A DNA stretch of 64,000 bases from assembly GCA_021769965.1 (NCBI GenBank), contig JAETRU010000004.1, forward strand, positions 55,611-119,610, read 5' to 3'. This stretch comes from Eubacterium sp. Its GTDB lineage: Bacteria > Bacillota > Clostridia > Peptostreptococcales > Anaerovoracaceae. The notes below the pieces were generated by a model, which did not search any database, was not told where the DNA came from, and saw only the letters and a list, made by a program, of their open reading frames with translations. This document shows positions 17,897 to 27,302 of the stretch, piece after piece; positions within the stretch are counted from its first letter, which is position 1; each line of letters starts with the position of its first letter. Made by a program: the position numbers and the translations under genes.

Positions 17897-18508
17897 ATGC
17901 CGCTTTTTTTACAGGGTTTTACCATCGGACTTGCTTACGTTGCGCCAATCGGTCTGCAGAATCTTTTTGTCATCAATACCGCGCTGACGCAGAAAAAGAG
18001 CCGCGTCTATCTGACGGCTCTCATCGTCACGTTTTTTGATGTCACGCTGGCTCTCGCCTGCTTTTTCGGTATCGGGGCGGTCATGAGCGCTTTTACATGG
18101 CTGCAGATGATCGTTCTGGGTGTTGGAAGTCTCATCGTCATCTGGATCGGTATCGGGCTGCTCCGCTCCCGCGACACCATGGATAACTCCACCAAAGTCG
18201 ATGTGCCGATCCTGAAGGTCATCTCCACTGCCTGCGTGGTCACCTGGTTCAATCCTCAGGCACTCATCGACGGCACCATGCTGCTGGGCGCGTTCCGCAC
18301 CACATTGCCAAAGGAACACGTCGTGGAATTCATTCTTGGCGTAAATTCATCATCTGTTGTGTGGTTTTTCGGGATCTCTACAATTCTGTCACTGTTCAGC
18401 GCTAAATTCAACGACAAAGTGCTGCGTGTCATCAACATCGTCTGCGGTGCGGTCATCGTCTTCTATGGTATCAAGCTGCTGATCAATTTCGTGCAGATGA
18501 TAATATAA
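17897..18508 (+). CDS. LysE/ArgO family amino acid exporter
   Basis: A 203-residue inner-membrane protein with about six hydrophobic segments. The N-terminus GLAYVAPIGLQNLFVINTAL matches the LysE/ArgO group, which exports basic amino acids; WFNPQALIDG near residue 116 is also characteristic. Divergent from the MocR regulator, which may control it in response to an amino acid or PLP state. ArgO (arginine) is the closest named relative in my judgement, but specificity is unproven. Confidence 0.88.
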   Translation: MPLFLQGFTIGLAYVAPIGLQNLFVINTALTQKKSRVYLTALIVTFFDVTLALACFFGIGAVMSAFTWLQMIVLGVGSLIVIWIGIGLLRSRDTMDNSTKVDVPILKVISTACVVTWFNPQALIDGTMLLGAFRTTLPKEHVVEFILGVNSSSVVWFFGISTILSLFSAKFNDKVLRVINIVCGAVIVFYGIKLLINFVQMII

Positions 18509-18522
18509 ATCAAAGCAAGTAA

Positions 18523-18575
18523 AGGCGGCGGGGAAATGCTGTTTGCATCTGCCCGCCGCTATTATATTTGAGTTA
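18523..18575. terminator. Terminator between LysE-type gene and adhesin gene
   Basis: GCGGCGGG (18525-18532) pairs with CCCGCCGC (18552-18559), followed by ATTATATTTG. The converging adhesin gene ends at 18578, so it probably serves both strands. Confidence 0.7.
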
Positions 18576-18577
18576 AA

Positions 18578-21500
18578 TTATTCTTCTTTTTTTCTCCGCT
18601 GCCTGTAGACGACTGACGCAGTCACGGCTCCGATACAGGAAATTCCCAAAAGGATCAGCCACAGCGCCGGATTTGTATCATCTCCGGTCTTCGGTACATC
18701 TGCTGCAGGCGTTTCCGGTTTATTTGGACCCGCAGGCGCTTCCGGTTTGCCCGGCTTTGTCGGTTTATCCGGCTTACCCGGTTTTCCCGGATCATCCGGA
18801 TCTGTCGGCGCTGCATTTTCTCTGGTATTGGTAAATGCAGCCTCTGCCGTTACATCCTTTGTGATCGTTCCGTTCGCCCCGACAGCAGTCGTCTTATATC
18901 CATCCCGGTCAGCCTCGGTTTCAGTTACCGTGTAGGTAACGCCCGCCGGAAGGCCGGATGCCGCTTTGCTCTCTCCATGCTTCAAAGTAAAAGCAGCCAC
19001 ACCATTTGTAAAGTTTATGCTTCCATAGACTCCGCTGACGGTTTTGTCGCTGAGAGTCACAGTGAAGTGGAAGTCCTTATCCGTTTCACCACCATCACCG
19101 GCTACTGTCTTGGAGACGGTCAGGTTTCCAGTCTCTCTGGAAGGGTCAGGACCCGGACCAGTGCTTCCCTTGGTATTGGTAAACGCGGCCGTTGCCGGTT
19201 TATCTGCTGTAATCGTTCCTTTATCTCCGGTTTTTGTTGTAGTGTAACCATCCTGATCAGCTTCTGTTTCGCTTACCTGATAAGTAATGCCTGCCGGAAG
19301 ATTCAACGCTGTTTTGCTATCACCATGTTTCAGGGTAAAGGCAGCAACGCCATCGGTAAAAGTCAGGTCGCCAAACTTACCGTTGACGGAAGTATCACTG
19401 AGCGTTACCGTAAAGTGGAACGCCTTATCCTTTTCGCCTTTATCGCCAGTTACCGTCTTAGAAACAGTCAGAGCTCCAGTTGCTACTTTCCAATTTGCAA
19501 CAAAGGCCAGATTGCCGACAGTTCCCGGTTCTACACTTAGAACATCGAACGACTTATTTGAAGAATCAGCTTCTCCCTTCACTGTCGTATTCTCTTCCAG
19601 ACTCCAATGTGAGAACTGATATTGTTTCCCGTCCACAGTCACAGAAACAGGAGCCTTTACAGTAAAACTGTCCTTTGTCGTGTATTGCGTTGGATTCTTA
19701 CCATTTGCATTTGCTACCGAGGTGGAAACTGCCGCTGTAACAGCCTGCAATGCATCATCTGCACCAATCGGCGAACCAACCGCATTCGTATAAGTAATCG
19801 TATACGTAATCGGCTGTACCAGATACGTGATGATCTCTGGAATGGCCTCTCCGGCTAAAGTAATCATCGGGTTTGTCTTACCATCTTTATCAATCCATGT
19901 TAGATCCGAAGTGTTGGTTTCATTTGAAAATCCTTTTGCGGCTGTATAGGTGTTATCATTGTTTCTGGATACAAGTTCATAACCCATCTCAGTCAGATCC
20001 CTGACTGCGCCAGACTTCGGCGTTACCACGGTCTGATCTGCTTCTACCACGAGCGTCTTGACAAGGTTCGGATTTACGCTGCTCTCCGTACCTGCTTCTA
20101 CAAAATTTACCACATGCTTGCCAGGGGTGATCGGATCATAGTGGAAGATCACGTTATAGGTATCATCAGGCTTACCCATTGTCAAAATCTGATTGGTTTT
20201 CTGCGGCACATAACCATTCTTTACCGTTGCGGAGAAATTCAGTGATGAATTGGCGATAAACATCTGATTCCTGTGCTCCGTCTTCCCTAACACATAATAA
20301 GCTGTTCCACCTGTGCCAATATTACCGTTTGCATCGATCTGAATCTTCTCTTTGTTTTTGTCGGCGTCGAGAGGTTTATCTGTTACATAATAGACTGTGT
20401 AATCAAACGTCTCCGTGCTGACAGCCGACCATTTTGCAGCAGCATGCTTGTTTTCTGCAATAGTCTGGTCAAAGTCAAACGATGTCTCAGGTTGTATAAT
20501 GTTTCCATTTTCATCCGCAGCATACCAGCCCTCCAATGTATAACCAACTCTGAGAGGACGCGGAATGATGCCGTTTGCGGAGTAACGGGTGTTCGCCGGA
20601 ATGTCTTCCTCAATAGACGCACTGGCATTGTTGATCGTGCCGCCGTTCAGATGGAAGGTCACTTTGTATGTCGGAGCGTCCCAAATAGCATAGAGCCGCA
20701 GATTTCCCTCAATGGTAAAAGCATCTCCTGCCTGACCCTGCGTTTCTGTATCATCCGAAGCCGTCCACTGCATATTAACCCCCGCAGGTCCAAGTCCCCA
20801 GCCTTTAAACTTCCATTGAGCGGTACCATTCTCAGCCCGGTCCGGGCAGACAGAGATCTCGGCGGCTGGTGTCCAGCCATACTTCCGGTTCGTATTCTTG
20901 TCTGTATAATCCAGTTCAAAGCCATACTTATCTTTAGTCACCACTGCACCATATGGAAGGATGACCGTGCCCAGTGTTGCTTCCGTGGCAGTTGCAATGT
21001 TGTTGGACGGCACCATGTAAGTGATTGTATACCGGTCTCTATTGTAATAGAAATAGAGATCGTAAGGATTACCTCCAGTACCGCAGGTCGTTCCGTCATA
21101 AGCTCCTTGACTATCTGTATATTGCGTGCTGTGGTCCGCGCTTGTGTTGGCTCTTGTCATATGCAGCCGGGCACTCGGGTTTTGTTTGTTGATGGCGTTG
21201 GAGGACACCGTGTCCACCTGACGGGCTACAGCATAATACTTTCCATTGTACGAGCGCACTGCATAATAGGTACCGTCAGGGTCATCATATTTGATCTGTC
21301 CATCTGCGTATGATACCTTCATCAAATCATTAAAATCATATTTGGCGAAAGCCGCATTATCTGTAGGTACCAGATACAAAAAGTTCATTGCATCTGTAGT
21401 GTCATTGTTGTAGATGCTGACACGCCGCATCCCCGTAACATTCAGATCCGGCACCTCGAAGCAGTGATTGTTACGATAGTAACTGATCGGTCCGTTAAAC

Positions 21501-23944
21501 CAGTAAGCGACCAGATTATGGCGCAAACCCGGATTGCCGGGATCTGCCACGATCTCTGCACTCATGGCAGCGTAAGTACCCATAATAGTAGGCTCGCCGG
21601 CATTGTATAAACCGGAATTAAAGAATCCACCTTCACAGTACTTGCCGTCCGTTGTGCCCCAGGAGATCATCCTTGCAGTATTGCCGCGATTTCCTGAGCT
21701 ATCAAGTGAACTGACCTGTTCCTCTGATCTGGCGACCGGCCAGACATCGCGTAAATCTGCGCCGTACTTGGCCCTGATAGTAATAGTCTGCGGCACCGGC
21801 ATTTGATCAGCAGATTCCACATTCGCACGCATCCAGACATTGTTATAAGTTACACCGTTGCCACCGCCATGTCCGGTGCTGTAGCCAAAGTTCAGATTAC
21901 CGCCTAGAACTGCAGCACCGTTGCTGAAACTGTATCCATTCGTGTTGGTAGCTACACAGTAATTGGAATTATTACCACCAACTGCAGCATTTCCATAATA
22001 GGTAAACATTAATTCATAGATATTCCGGGTGAAGTAGACGTAAATCATAGTCTTACCGTCGGCAGAAGCCGTGGTGGCATTATAATTGATATTGTCCTCT
22101 TCTTCGTGTACGATCTCAAAAGCGGCCTGTTTGTAGAATTTAGCTACATCAATCCCGCTGGCCTGATCCATGACTGTCTTGAACTCATCGGTCACTTCCT
22201 TCTGGATTGTTTCCAGCAGCGCCTTGTTATTACCGGATTCCACCAGAGACGAATCAGTATCCACATTCACGGTAAAACTGCCTGCGTTACTGTAATGCGG
22301 ATCACTGGTCCCAAGCTGAGGACTATGAGTCACAGGAGCATTCTTGTAGTTATCATACTTCGTGTTATAATAAGCAGTATTTCCGCCCTGGGCTGTCGCC
22401 TGTACATCATCTGTTCCCGTCAGATCCTCTGTCCAGAGAATGACGCGCACCTGCGTTGTAGCGGGTTTCCATTTCGGATACAAATGCAGCGCCAGTACAC
22501 CACCGGTCTCCTGCAGCTTAGCAGCCGCAATCAATTCCTCGTTAACTGTCAGTGCAGGATTATCCTTTGTTCCGGCATCTATATAATCTGTATCTTTGTA
22601 TTCACCACTCCCATTAGGCGTCGCGTCCTTCTTCAGATACTGCCAGCCGTCAAAGGTATAGCCGGTTCTCTTCGGTTTAGATACTTTCGTAAAATCGACA
22701 TTATTACCAAGTTTGATCTGCTGTCTTGGAATATAGGTATAGCTGGTATCAAAGATGACTCTGTAGGATTCCGCCGCCGTATAGTAAATATCTACAGCCG
22801 TATTCGTATTCTCAATGAGCTTCTGAGAAAAGCCAGTGGACTGGAGTTTTTCATATGTATCGCCGTCTGTCTTTGCCGCTGCACGAGTCATAGCTCCTAC
22901 GCGGCCCTGAATCGTTTCCTGATCCAGACAGACATAGGTAATACCATTTTCAGTCTTTTCTTCCTTATTGCCGGTTAAGGTGCCCGCTAAAGCCTTCGGT
23001 ACCCAGTGATTTACCGTATACCATGTAGCGTTGCGTCGGTAATAGACAGTGATATCCAGGTCTTTACCTTCCATTACCGATTTCAGCTGATCCTCTGTCA
23101 GCGTTACTTTCAGCTTAGGAGCGGCCAAAGCGTTTGCGCCATGGTCCTCGACACCTGCGGGATGCGCGCCGGCATCGGCATTGCCGCACACCGCCGCAGC
23201 GGTGCAGGCCGTCGTCGTAATGCTGCGTGCAGCATTCCACGCCCCGTTGTATTCCATGGAGTAACGGTTGTTATAGGTTGGATTGGTTTCTACTCCAGAC
23301 TGCTCCTGATAGTAATAAACAGTCTTATGCTCAACATCCACATTAAAATCACCGCGTTCCAGTGCTGCCTCAAGTTCTTCCGGTGTCTCACTTCCTGCCG
23401 GCGGGTTGACCAGATAAGCATTCAGAGGAGCTGGGTCCATTACAATGCGAAAACCATCCTTAACAGGCAGTTCCCATTCCACGGTATACTTCCCATTGCT
23501 TTCCGTCGGCTCTATCTCCACAGTTTCCGGATCTGCCGCGTCACTGCCTGCCAGACCTCCGGTATTGGAATACTTAAAGTTAAGATGCATGCGAATGACT
23601 TTTGCCGGTACAAATTTATAGTCATCAAGCCCGCTTCCGGTAAACACACTCCTGAGCGCGGTGCCTTTGTCTCCGGCATCTTCCGCAGGGATTAATTTCC
23701 AGCCGCTGCTTACGGCATAGACGATCCGCGCGCCGCCTTCCCTGCTTTCGCCAAAATCATCTTTTGAGATCGGTTTTGCCTCTGTTACTGTAAGACGCTC
23801 TTCATCGTAAGCAAATCGATTCAGGTCGCATATACCGTCCTCAAAGTCTTCTTCAGTCAGTTCAAGCGTCTCGCTGGCTTTGACACTCCTCGACTTTCCG
23901 TCCACCGTAAAGCGCAGATAATGGGTCAGGTGCAGCGTATACAC
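18578..23944 (-). CDS. Giant LPXTG-type surface protein body, separated from its signal peptide by an in-frame stop
   Basis: An open frame of 1788 residues beginning with GTG. It contains at least two InlB B-type repeats (VGYTLEGWYAADENG; RTGYTFDGWQYLKK), a region rich in Asn/Tyr, then two pilin-type isopeptide repeats of about 95 residues (VSKTVTGDKGEKDKAFHFTVT and a near copy), a Pro/Lys-rich wall-spanning stretch (GKPGKPDKPTKPGKP), and a sortase signal: VPKTGDD, hydrophobic helix, RQRRKKEE. It should be a wall-anchored adhesin, but no signal peptide lies in this frame. The signal peptide is encoded just upstream in the same frame, cut off by TAA at 23954-23956. There is no ribosome site before GTG 23944, so as read the protein would need readthrough, or the gene is off. 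Confidence 0.85.
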   Translation of the reverse strand: MYTLHLTHYLRFTVDGKSRSVKASETLELTEEDFEDGICDLNRFAYDEERLTVTEAKPISKDDFGESREGGARIVYAVSSGWKLIPAEDAGDKGTALRSVFTGSGLDDYKFVPAKVIRMHLNFKYSNTGGLAGSDAADPETVEIEPTESNGKYTVEWELPVKDGFRIVMDPAPLNAYLVNPPAGSETPEELEAALERGDFNVDVEHKTVYYYQEQSGVETNPTYNNRYSMEYNGAWNAARSITTTACTAAAVCGNADAGAHPAGVEDHGANALAAPKLKVTLTEDQLKSVMEGKDLDITVYYRRNATWYTVNHWVPKALAGTLTGNKEEKTENGITYVCLDQETIQGRVGAMTRAAAKTDGDTYEKLQSTGFSQKLIENTNTAVDIYYTAAESYRVIFDTSYTYIPRQQIKLGNNVDFTKVSKPKRTGYTFDGWQYLKKDATPNGSGEYKDTDYIDAGTKDNPALTVNEELIAAAKLQETGGVLALHLYPKWKPATTQVRVILWTEDLTGTDDVQATAQGGNTAYYNTKYDNYKNAPVTHSPQLGTSDPHYSNAGSFTVNVDTDSSLVESGNNKALLETIQKEVTDEFKTVMDQASGIDVAKFYKQAAFEIVHEEEDNINYNATTASADGKTMIYVYFTRNIYELMFTYYGNAAVGGNNSNYCVATNTNGYSFSNGAAVLGGNLNFGYSTGHGGGNGVTYNNVWMRANVESADQMPVPQTITIRAKYGADLRDVWPVARSEEQVSSLDSSGNRGNTARMISWGTTDGKYCEGGFFNSGLYNAGEPTIMGTYAAMSAEIVADPGNPGLRHNLVAYWFNGPISYYRNNHCFEVPDLNVTGMRRVSIYNNDTTDAMNFLYLVPTDNAAFAKYDFNDLMKVSYADGQIKYDDPDGTYYAVRSYNGKYYAVARQVDTVSSNAINKQNPSARLHMTRANTSADHSTQYTDSQGAYDGTTCGTGGNPYDLYFYYNRDRYTITYMVPSNNIATATEATLGTVILPYGAVVTKDKYGFELDYTDKNTNRKYGWTPAAEISVCPDRAENGTAQWKFKGWGLGPAGVNMQWTASDDTETQGQAGDAFTIEGNLRLYAIWDAPTYKVTFHLNGGTINNASASIEEDIPANTRYSANGIIPRPLRVGYTLEGWYAADENGNIIQPETSFDFDQTIAENKHAAAKWSAVSTETFDYTVYYVTDKPLDADKNKEKIQIDANGNIGTGGTAYYVLGKTEHRNQMFIANSSLNFSATVKNGYVPQKTNQILTMGKPDDTYNVIFHYDPITPGKHVVNFVEAGTESSVNPNLVKTLVVEADQTVVTPKSGAVRDLTEMGYELVSRNNDNTYTAAKGFSNETNTSDLTWIDKDGKTNPMITLAGEAIPEIITYLVQPITYTITYTNAVGSPIGADDALQAVTAAVSTSVANANGKNPTQYTTKDSFTVKAPVSVTVDGKQYQFSHWSLEENTTVKGEADSSNKSFDVLSVEPGTVGNLAFVANWKVATGALTVSKTVTGDKGEKDKAFHFTVTLSDTSVNGKFGDLTFTDGVAAFTLKHGDSKTALNLPAGITYQVSETEADQDGYTTTKTGDKGTITADKPATAAFTNTKGSTGPGPDPSRETGNLTVSKTVAGDGGETDKDFHFTVTLSDKTVSGVYGSINFTNGVAAFTLKHGESKAASGLPAGVTYTVTETEADRDGYKTTAVGANGTITKDVTAEAAFTNTRENAAPTDPDDPGKPGKPDKPTKPGKPEAPAGPNKPETPAADVPKTGDDTNPALWLILLGISCIGAVTASVVYRQRRKKEE

Positions 23945-23953
23945 TGACTGCTC

Positions 23954-24154
23954 TTATGCTGCAGCAGGGGTTTCGTCGATCAGGTTATCGTCAGCAGGTA
24001 TTTCATCCGCGAAAATGCCTGCCGCATTTGCAGCGACCATCATGGCGGAAAGTGCTAATACGGCGATCTTATGCCGCATCCTGTTTCTGCCTTTATGACT
24101 GCTTAAGTCCGCGGATGATTTATCTCTGCGGATCCTTACAAATAATTTGTTCAT
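23954..24154 (-). CDS. Signal-peptide fragment of the giant adhesin gene
   Basis: Encodes 66 residues: a basic N-region, then the signal peptide core RHKIAVLALSAMMVAANAAG, a likely cleavage after IFA, then DEIPADDNLIDETPAAA and TAA. The next codons (GAG CAG TCA GTG) continue in the same frame into the 1788-residue body, so the complete gene would span 18578-24154 with 1859 codons. I start at MNKLF, preceded by AAAGGA and GGAGGGG; an earlier ATG (24175) overlaps the ribosome site. A single base change of a sense codon such as GAA or CAA to TAA explains the interruption. Confidence 0.8.
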   Translation of the reverse strand: MNKLFVRIRRDKSSADLSSHKGRNRMRHKIAVLALSAMMVAANAAGIFADEIPADDNLIDETPAAA

Positions 24155-24265
24155 AAAAAGTCCTTTCCCCTCCAATTCTATCTATATCCAGCTTGCTGAA
24201 ATTTTTGTCTATATTGTAAACTATTTGACAAAAAAAGTCTACTTTTTCAATCATATAATTTTAAC

Positions 24266-24862
24266 TTATTTCCCGTGAACCCATCTTAAAAAGGTATCCT
24301 GCGAGATAGACAGCTGCCGGGCTGCCTGCCGGGAGGAAATTTTTTTATCTTCCCAGTCTGCTTTCAGCTGCCAGAACAGCTCCGGCACTGGTTTTCGCGG
24401 CCTGCCGAACTGCACGCCCCGCAGCTTTGCAGCCGCGATGCCTTCCTTCTGCCTCTGATGGATATTTTCGCGTTCTGTCTGCGCTACGTAGGATAGAATC
24501 TGCAGGACCAGATCTGCCACGAAAGTTCCGGTCAGATCACTGCCCGACTTTCTGGTGTCCAGAAGCGGCATATCCAGGACCACCACATCTGCCCGTTTTT
24601 CCTTGGTAATGATCCGCCACTGCAGCAGAATCTCTTCATAATTACGACCAAGACGGTCGATAGATTTGATCACCAGAATATCTCCTGTGCGAAGCTTTTT
24701 CATCAGCTTCCGGTACTGGGGCCGGTTAAAATCTTTTCCGCTGAGCTTGTCCATATAGATATGATTCTCTGAGACTGGAAAACTCTGCAGCGCCAGAAGC
24801 TGCCGGTCTTCCTTTTGTTCCTTCGTGGATACTCTGACATAGCCGTAAATTTTGCTTTCCAT
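24266..24862 (-). CDS. Serine recombinase (resolvase/invertase family)
   Basis: A 198-residue small serine recombinase. The catalytic Ser is in YGYVRVSTKEQKEDRQ (residues 7-22); IDRLGRNYEEIL and the tail of the catalytic domain (TERENIHQRQKEGIAAAK) follow. The C-terminal helix-turn-helix is ISSRQAARQLSISQDTFLRW. The family resolves or inverts DNA between short sites. Being next to a switched-off adhesin gene makes a role in phase variation possible, but I found no clear pair of inversion sites. It could also be a plasmid or transposon relic. Confidence 0.9.
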   Translation of the reverse strand: MESKIYGYVRVSTKEQKEDRQLLALQSFPVSENHIYMDKLSGKDFNRPQYRKLMKKLRTGDILVIKSIDRLGRNYEEILLQWRIITKEKRADVVVLDMPLLDTRKSGSDLTGTFVADLVLQILSYVAQTERENIHQRQKEGIAAAKLRGVQFGRPRKPVPELFWQLKADWEDKKISSRQAARQLSISQDTFLRWVHGK

Positions 24863-24865
24863 AAT

Positions 24866-24937
24866 AAAAAAGCCTCCTTCAATTGTTTTTTAGAGAAATT
24901 TTCCCCTTAAAACAATTTTAGAGGCGACGGCTTTTTA
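24866..24937 (-). promoter_or_regulatory. Leader hairpin that can hide the ribosome site of the recombinase
   Basis: On the minus strand AAAAAGCC, GCCTC and AAAATTG pair with CAATT, GAGGC and GGCTTTTTT, forming a long imperfect stem. The GGAGG used by the recombinase is in the 3' arm, so translation may be limited while the stem is closed. Folding is by eye. Confidence 0.5.
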
Positions 24938-24983
24938 AGGCAATCATCCTCTGCTTCTGCCGGCGGCAAAGGCAAATCGTCAC

Positions 24984-25012
24984 TTGCTTTCACAGCTTTT
25001 TTGCGATAAAAT
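24984..25012 (+). promoter_or_regulatory. Promoter of the MATE gene
   Basis: TTGCTT, a 17-base spacer, then TAAAAT. CAGGAG stands 9 bases before the ATG at 25061. Confidence 0.65.
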
Positions 25013-25060
25013 ATTATGGCTATCAAGAAATCAATATCAGGGAATACAGGAGTATAGATT

Positions 25061-26434
25061 ATGGAAACTGCTGAAATTCGAAAAAACCCGCTGGGCGAGC
25101 TTCCCGTCGACAAGCTGCTCCGCCAGTTTGCTGTTCCCAGCATCATCGCCATGCTGGTCAGCAACTTATATAATATCGTAGATCAGTTTTTTATCGGCCA
25201 GGCTGTGGGAGAGCTTGGAAACGCCGCTACCAATGTGGCTTTTCCGCTGACTCCCTCCTGCATCGCTGTTGCGCTGATGTTCGGCATCGGCGGCGCGGCA
25301 GCCTTTAATCTTTCCATGGGAAGAAAAGAAACTGAAAACGCGGCCCACTATGCGGCAAACGCCATTTCTGCCATGATCCTGGGCGGCGTCTTTCTCTGCG
25401 TCATCAGCCAGATCTTTCTTGATCCGCTTCTGACCGCCTTTGGCGCTCCGGACGACGTAATGCCTTACGCGAAAACCTACACCAGAGTCACCGCTATGGG
25501 TTTTCCGTTTCTGATCCTTTCCTCCGGAGGCGGACATATTATCAGGGCAGACGGCAGCCCCCGGTTCATCATGTACTGCAATCTGCTGGGCGCGGTCATC
25601 AATACGATCCTGGACTGGCTCTTTGTATTTGAATTCAGCTGGGGCATGGCAGGCGCAGGTCTTGCCACTATCATCGGACAGATCATAGCGGCGCTTCTGG
25701 TCATCAACTATCTGCGCGGCTACAAGACAGTACCGCTGCGGCTGAGTCTCTTTATTCCCCGCTGGAGTTATATCAAAAGAATTGCGACTCTGGGCATGAG
25801 TCCCTGCAGCAACCAGCTTGCCATGATGATCGTCCAGATCGTGCTCAACAATTCCCTGTCTTACTACGGCGCGCACAGCATTTACGGTCAGGCGGTTCCT
25901 CTGGCATGCGCAGGCATCATCATGAAAGTAAACATGGTCTTCTTTTCTATCCCTATCGGTATTTCTCAGGGGCTGCAGCCTATCGCCAGCTTCAACTACG
26001 GCGCGGAGAAATACTCGCGGGTGAAGTCTGCCTATCAGCGTTCTGTGCTGTACGCTGTCATCGTCGGTCTTGTTGCTTTCGCGCTGTTTCAGTGCTTTCC
26101 GCGGCAGATCATCGGCATTTTCGGTCAGGGATCTTCGGAATACTTTGCCTTTGCAGAGAAGTTCTTCAGAATCTTTCTGCTGCTCACTGCCTTAAACGGG
26201 ATTCAGCCTCTGACCGGCAATCTGTTTACAGCCATCGGCAAACCCGGCATCGGCATGTTCATTTCTCTGACCAGACAGATCATCTTTTTCCTGCCTCTGG
26301 TCATACTTCTGCCGAGAATCTTCGGTATCGACGGCGTGATCTATACAGGACCTATTGCAGACGCGATCGCGCTGGCAACGGCGATATACATGGTCAGCCG
26401 GGAGCTGAACAGAAAAGAGTACAAGCAGAAATAG
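25061..26434 (+). CDS. MATE family multidrug/sodium antiporter
   Basis: A 457-residue transporter with about 12 membrane segments. Typical sequences include LLRQFAVPSIIAMLVSNLYNIVDQFFIGQ at the N-terminus and, in the second half, GISQGLQPIASFNYGAEKYSRVKSAY. Exports cationic compounds in exchange for Na+ or H+. It stands alone on the plus strand and converges with the CPBP protease gene. Its substrates are unknown. Confidence 0.92.
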   Translation: METAEIRKNPLGELPVDKLLRQFAVPSIIAMLVSNLYNIVDQFFIGQAVGELGNAATNVAFPLTPSCIAVALMFGIGGAAAFNLSMGRKETENAAHYAANAISAMILGGVFLCVISQIFLDPLLTAFGAPDDVMPYAKTYTRVTAMGFPFLILSSGGGHIIRADGSPRFIMYCNLLGAVINTILDWLFVFEFSWGMAGAGLATIIGQIIAALLVINYLRGYKTVPLRLSLFIPRWSYIKRIATLGMSPCSNQLAMMIVQIVLNNSLSYYGAHSIYGQAVPLACAGIIMKVNMVFFSIPIGISQGLQPIASFNYGAEKYSRVKSAYQRSVLYAVIVGLVAFALFQCFPRQIIGIFGQGSSEYFAFAEKFFRIFLLLTALNGIQPLTGNLFTAIGKPGIGMFISLTRQIIFFLPLVILLPRIFGIDGVIYTGPIADAIALATAIYMVSRELNRKEYKQK

Positions 26435-26444
26435 CGCTGACAGC

Positions 26445-27302
26445 TCATTCTTTCACTTTCCTCGTCTCCTTATATTCCAGCAGATGTCCGATATGATCTT
26501 TTTCAAAGAACATTTCTCTGTTTGTCCATACGATCAAAATGGCTGCGAGGAAGACAACGATGGTCTCTACACACTTTGTCTGCGGCGTCATGGCGATTTT
26601 TTCCTGCATGGTATTCACAAACAAATGGAATATGATGCAGGCCAGCATGCTTCGGTTGTTCTTTACATACACCCATGTGGTCAAAAATCCCAGCGGCACA
26701 ACGCTGATCAAAAAGTTCAGCATATAGCCGATGCCAAGCTCTTTCAGCCCGAAGTGATAGGTCCCCTCGATCCAGAACAACGGCAGATGCCAAAAGGCCC
26801 ACACGAACCCGAAGATGATGGATTCTGTAAACCAGGAAAAATAGGAAGCTACGGAATCCTCTCCATAACCCCGCCAGCCGACTTCTTCGATGACGGCAGC
26901 CAGCAGAATCGTCAGCAAAGCGGACGTACCGGCGACAGAAAAGGAAAAATCCTCAGTGAATGCAAACTGATCTAAAGACTGTCCGGCCAGCAAAGAAAGC
27001 AGGATCGATCCTATAACGATCGCCAGAAAAACAAAGACCGCAGCCAGAATGTTCAGCGGTCTGATCCGGTAAAACCCGGCAAGCTTTCTCTTAAAATCCG
27101 CTTTCAGCGCTTTGCTCTTTGATGTGAATACGGTAACGACTGCCGTAACGGCAGGTGCGATCAGGCCGAGGAGCATCAGCGTAGCAGATATCCCGTCGTC
27201 GTTCTCCGATCTGCTGATGACTGCCGCCGAAATCCAGAACGCCCATGTAACGGCATAGCAGGCAGCGTAAAACCGTACCGGTCTGTATCGATATTGTTTC
27301 AT
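26445..27302 (-). CDS. CPBP family intramembrane metalloprotease
   Basis: A 285-residue membrane protein with about eight hydrophobic segments and the CPBP (CAAX protease and bacteriocin-processing) motifs: EEVGWRGYG (two catalytic Glu and Arg), FVWAFWHLPLF and the later His/Asn helix (ACIIFHLFVNTMQ). Relatives process prenylated peptides, bacteriocins or anti-sigma factors. It overlaps the upstream HTH-DUF4097 gene by 4 bases, so the two are translationally coupled. Confidence 0.9.
   Translation of the reverse strand: MKQYRYRPVRFYAACYAVTWAFWISAAVISRSENDDGISATLMLLGLIAPAVTAVVTVFTSKSKALKADFKRKLAGFYRIRPLNILAAVFVFLAIVIGSILLSLLAGQSLDQFAFTEDFSFSVAGTSALLTILLAAVIEEVGWRGYGEDSVASYFSWFTESIIFGFVWAFWHLPLFWIEGTYHFGLKELGIGYMLNFLISVVPLGFLTTWVYVKNNRSMLACIIFHLFVNTMQEKIAMTPQTKCVETIVVFLAAILIVWTNREMFFEKDHIGHLLEYKETRKVKE

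Noticed and set aside
20444..21313. Long plus-strand frames across the giant adhesin gene
   Set aside because: Cys/Arg-rich antisense translations with no domain or ribosome site.
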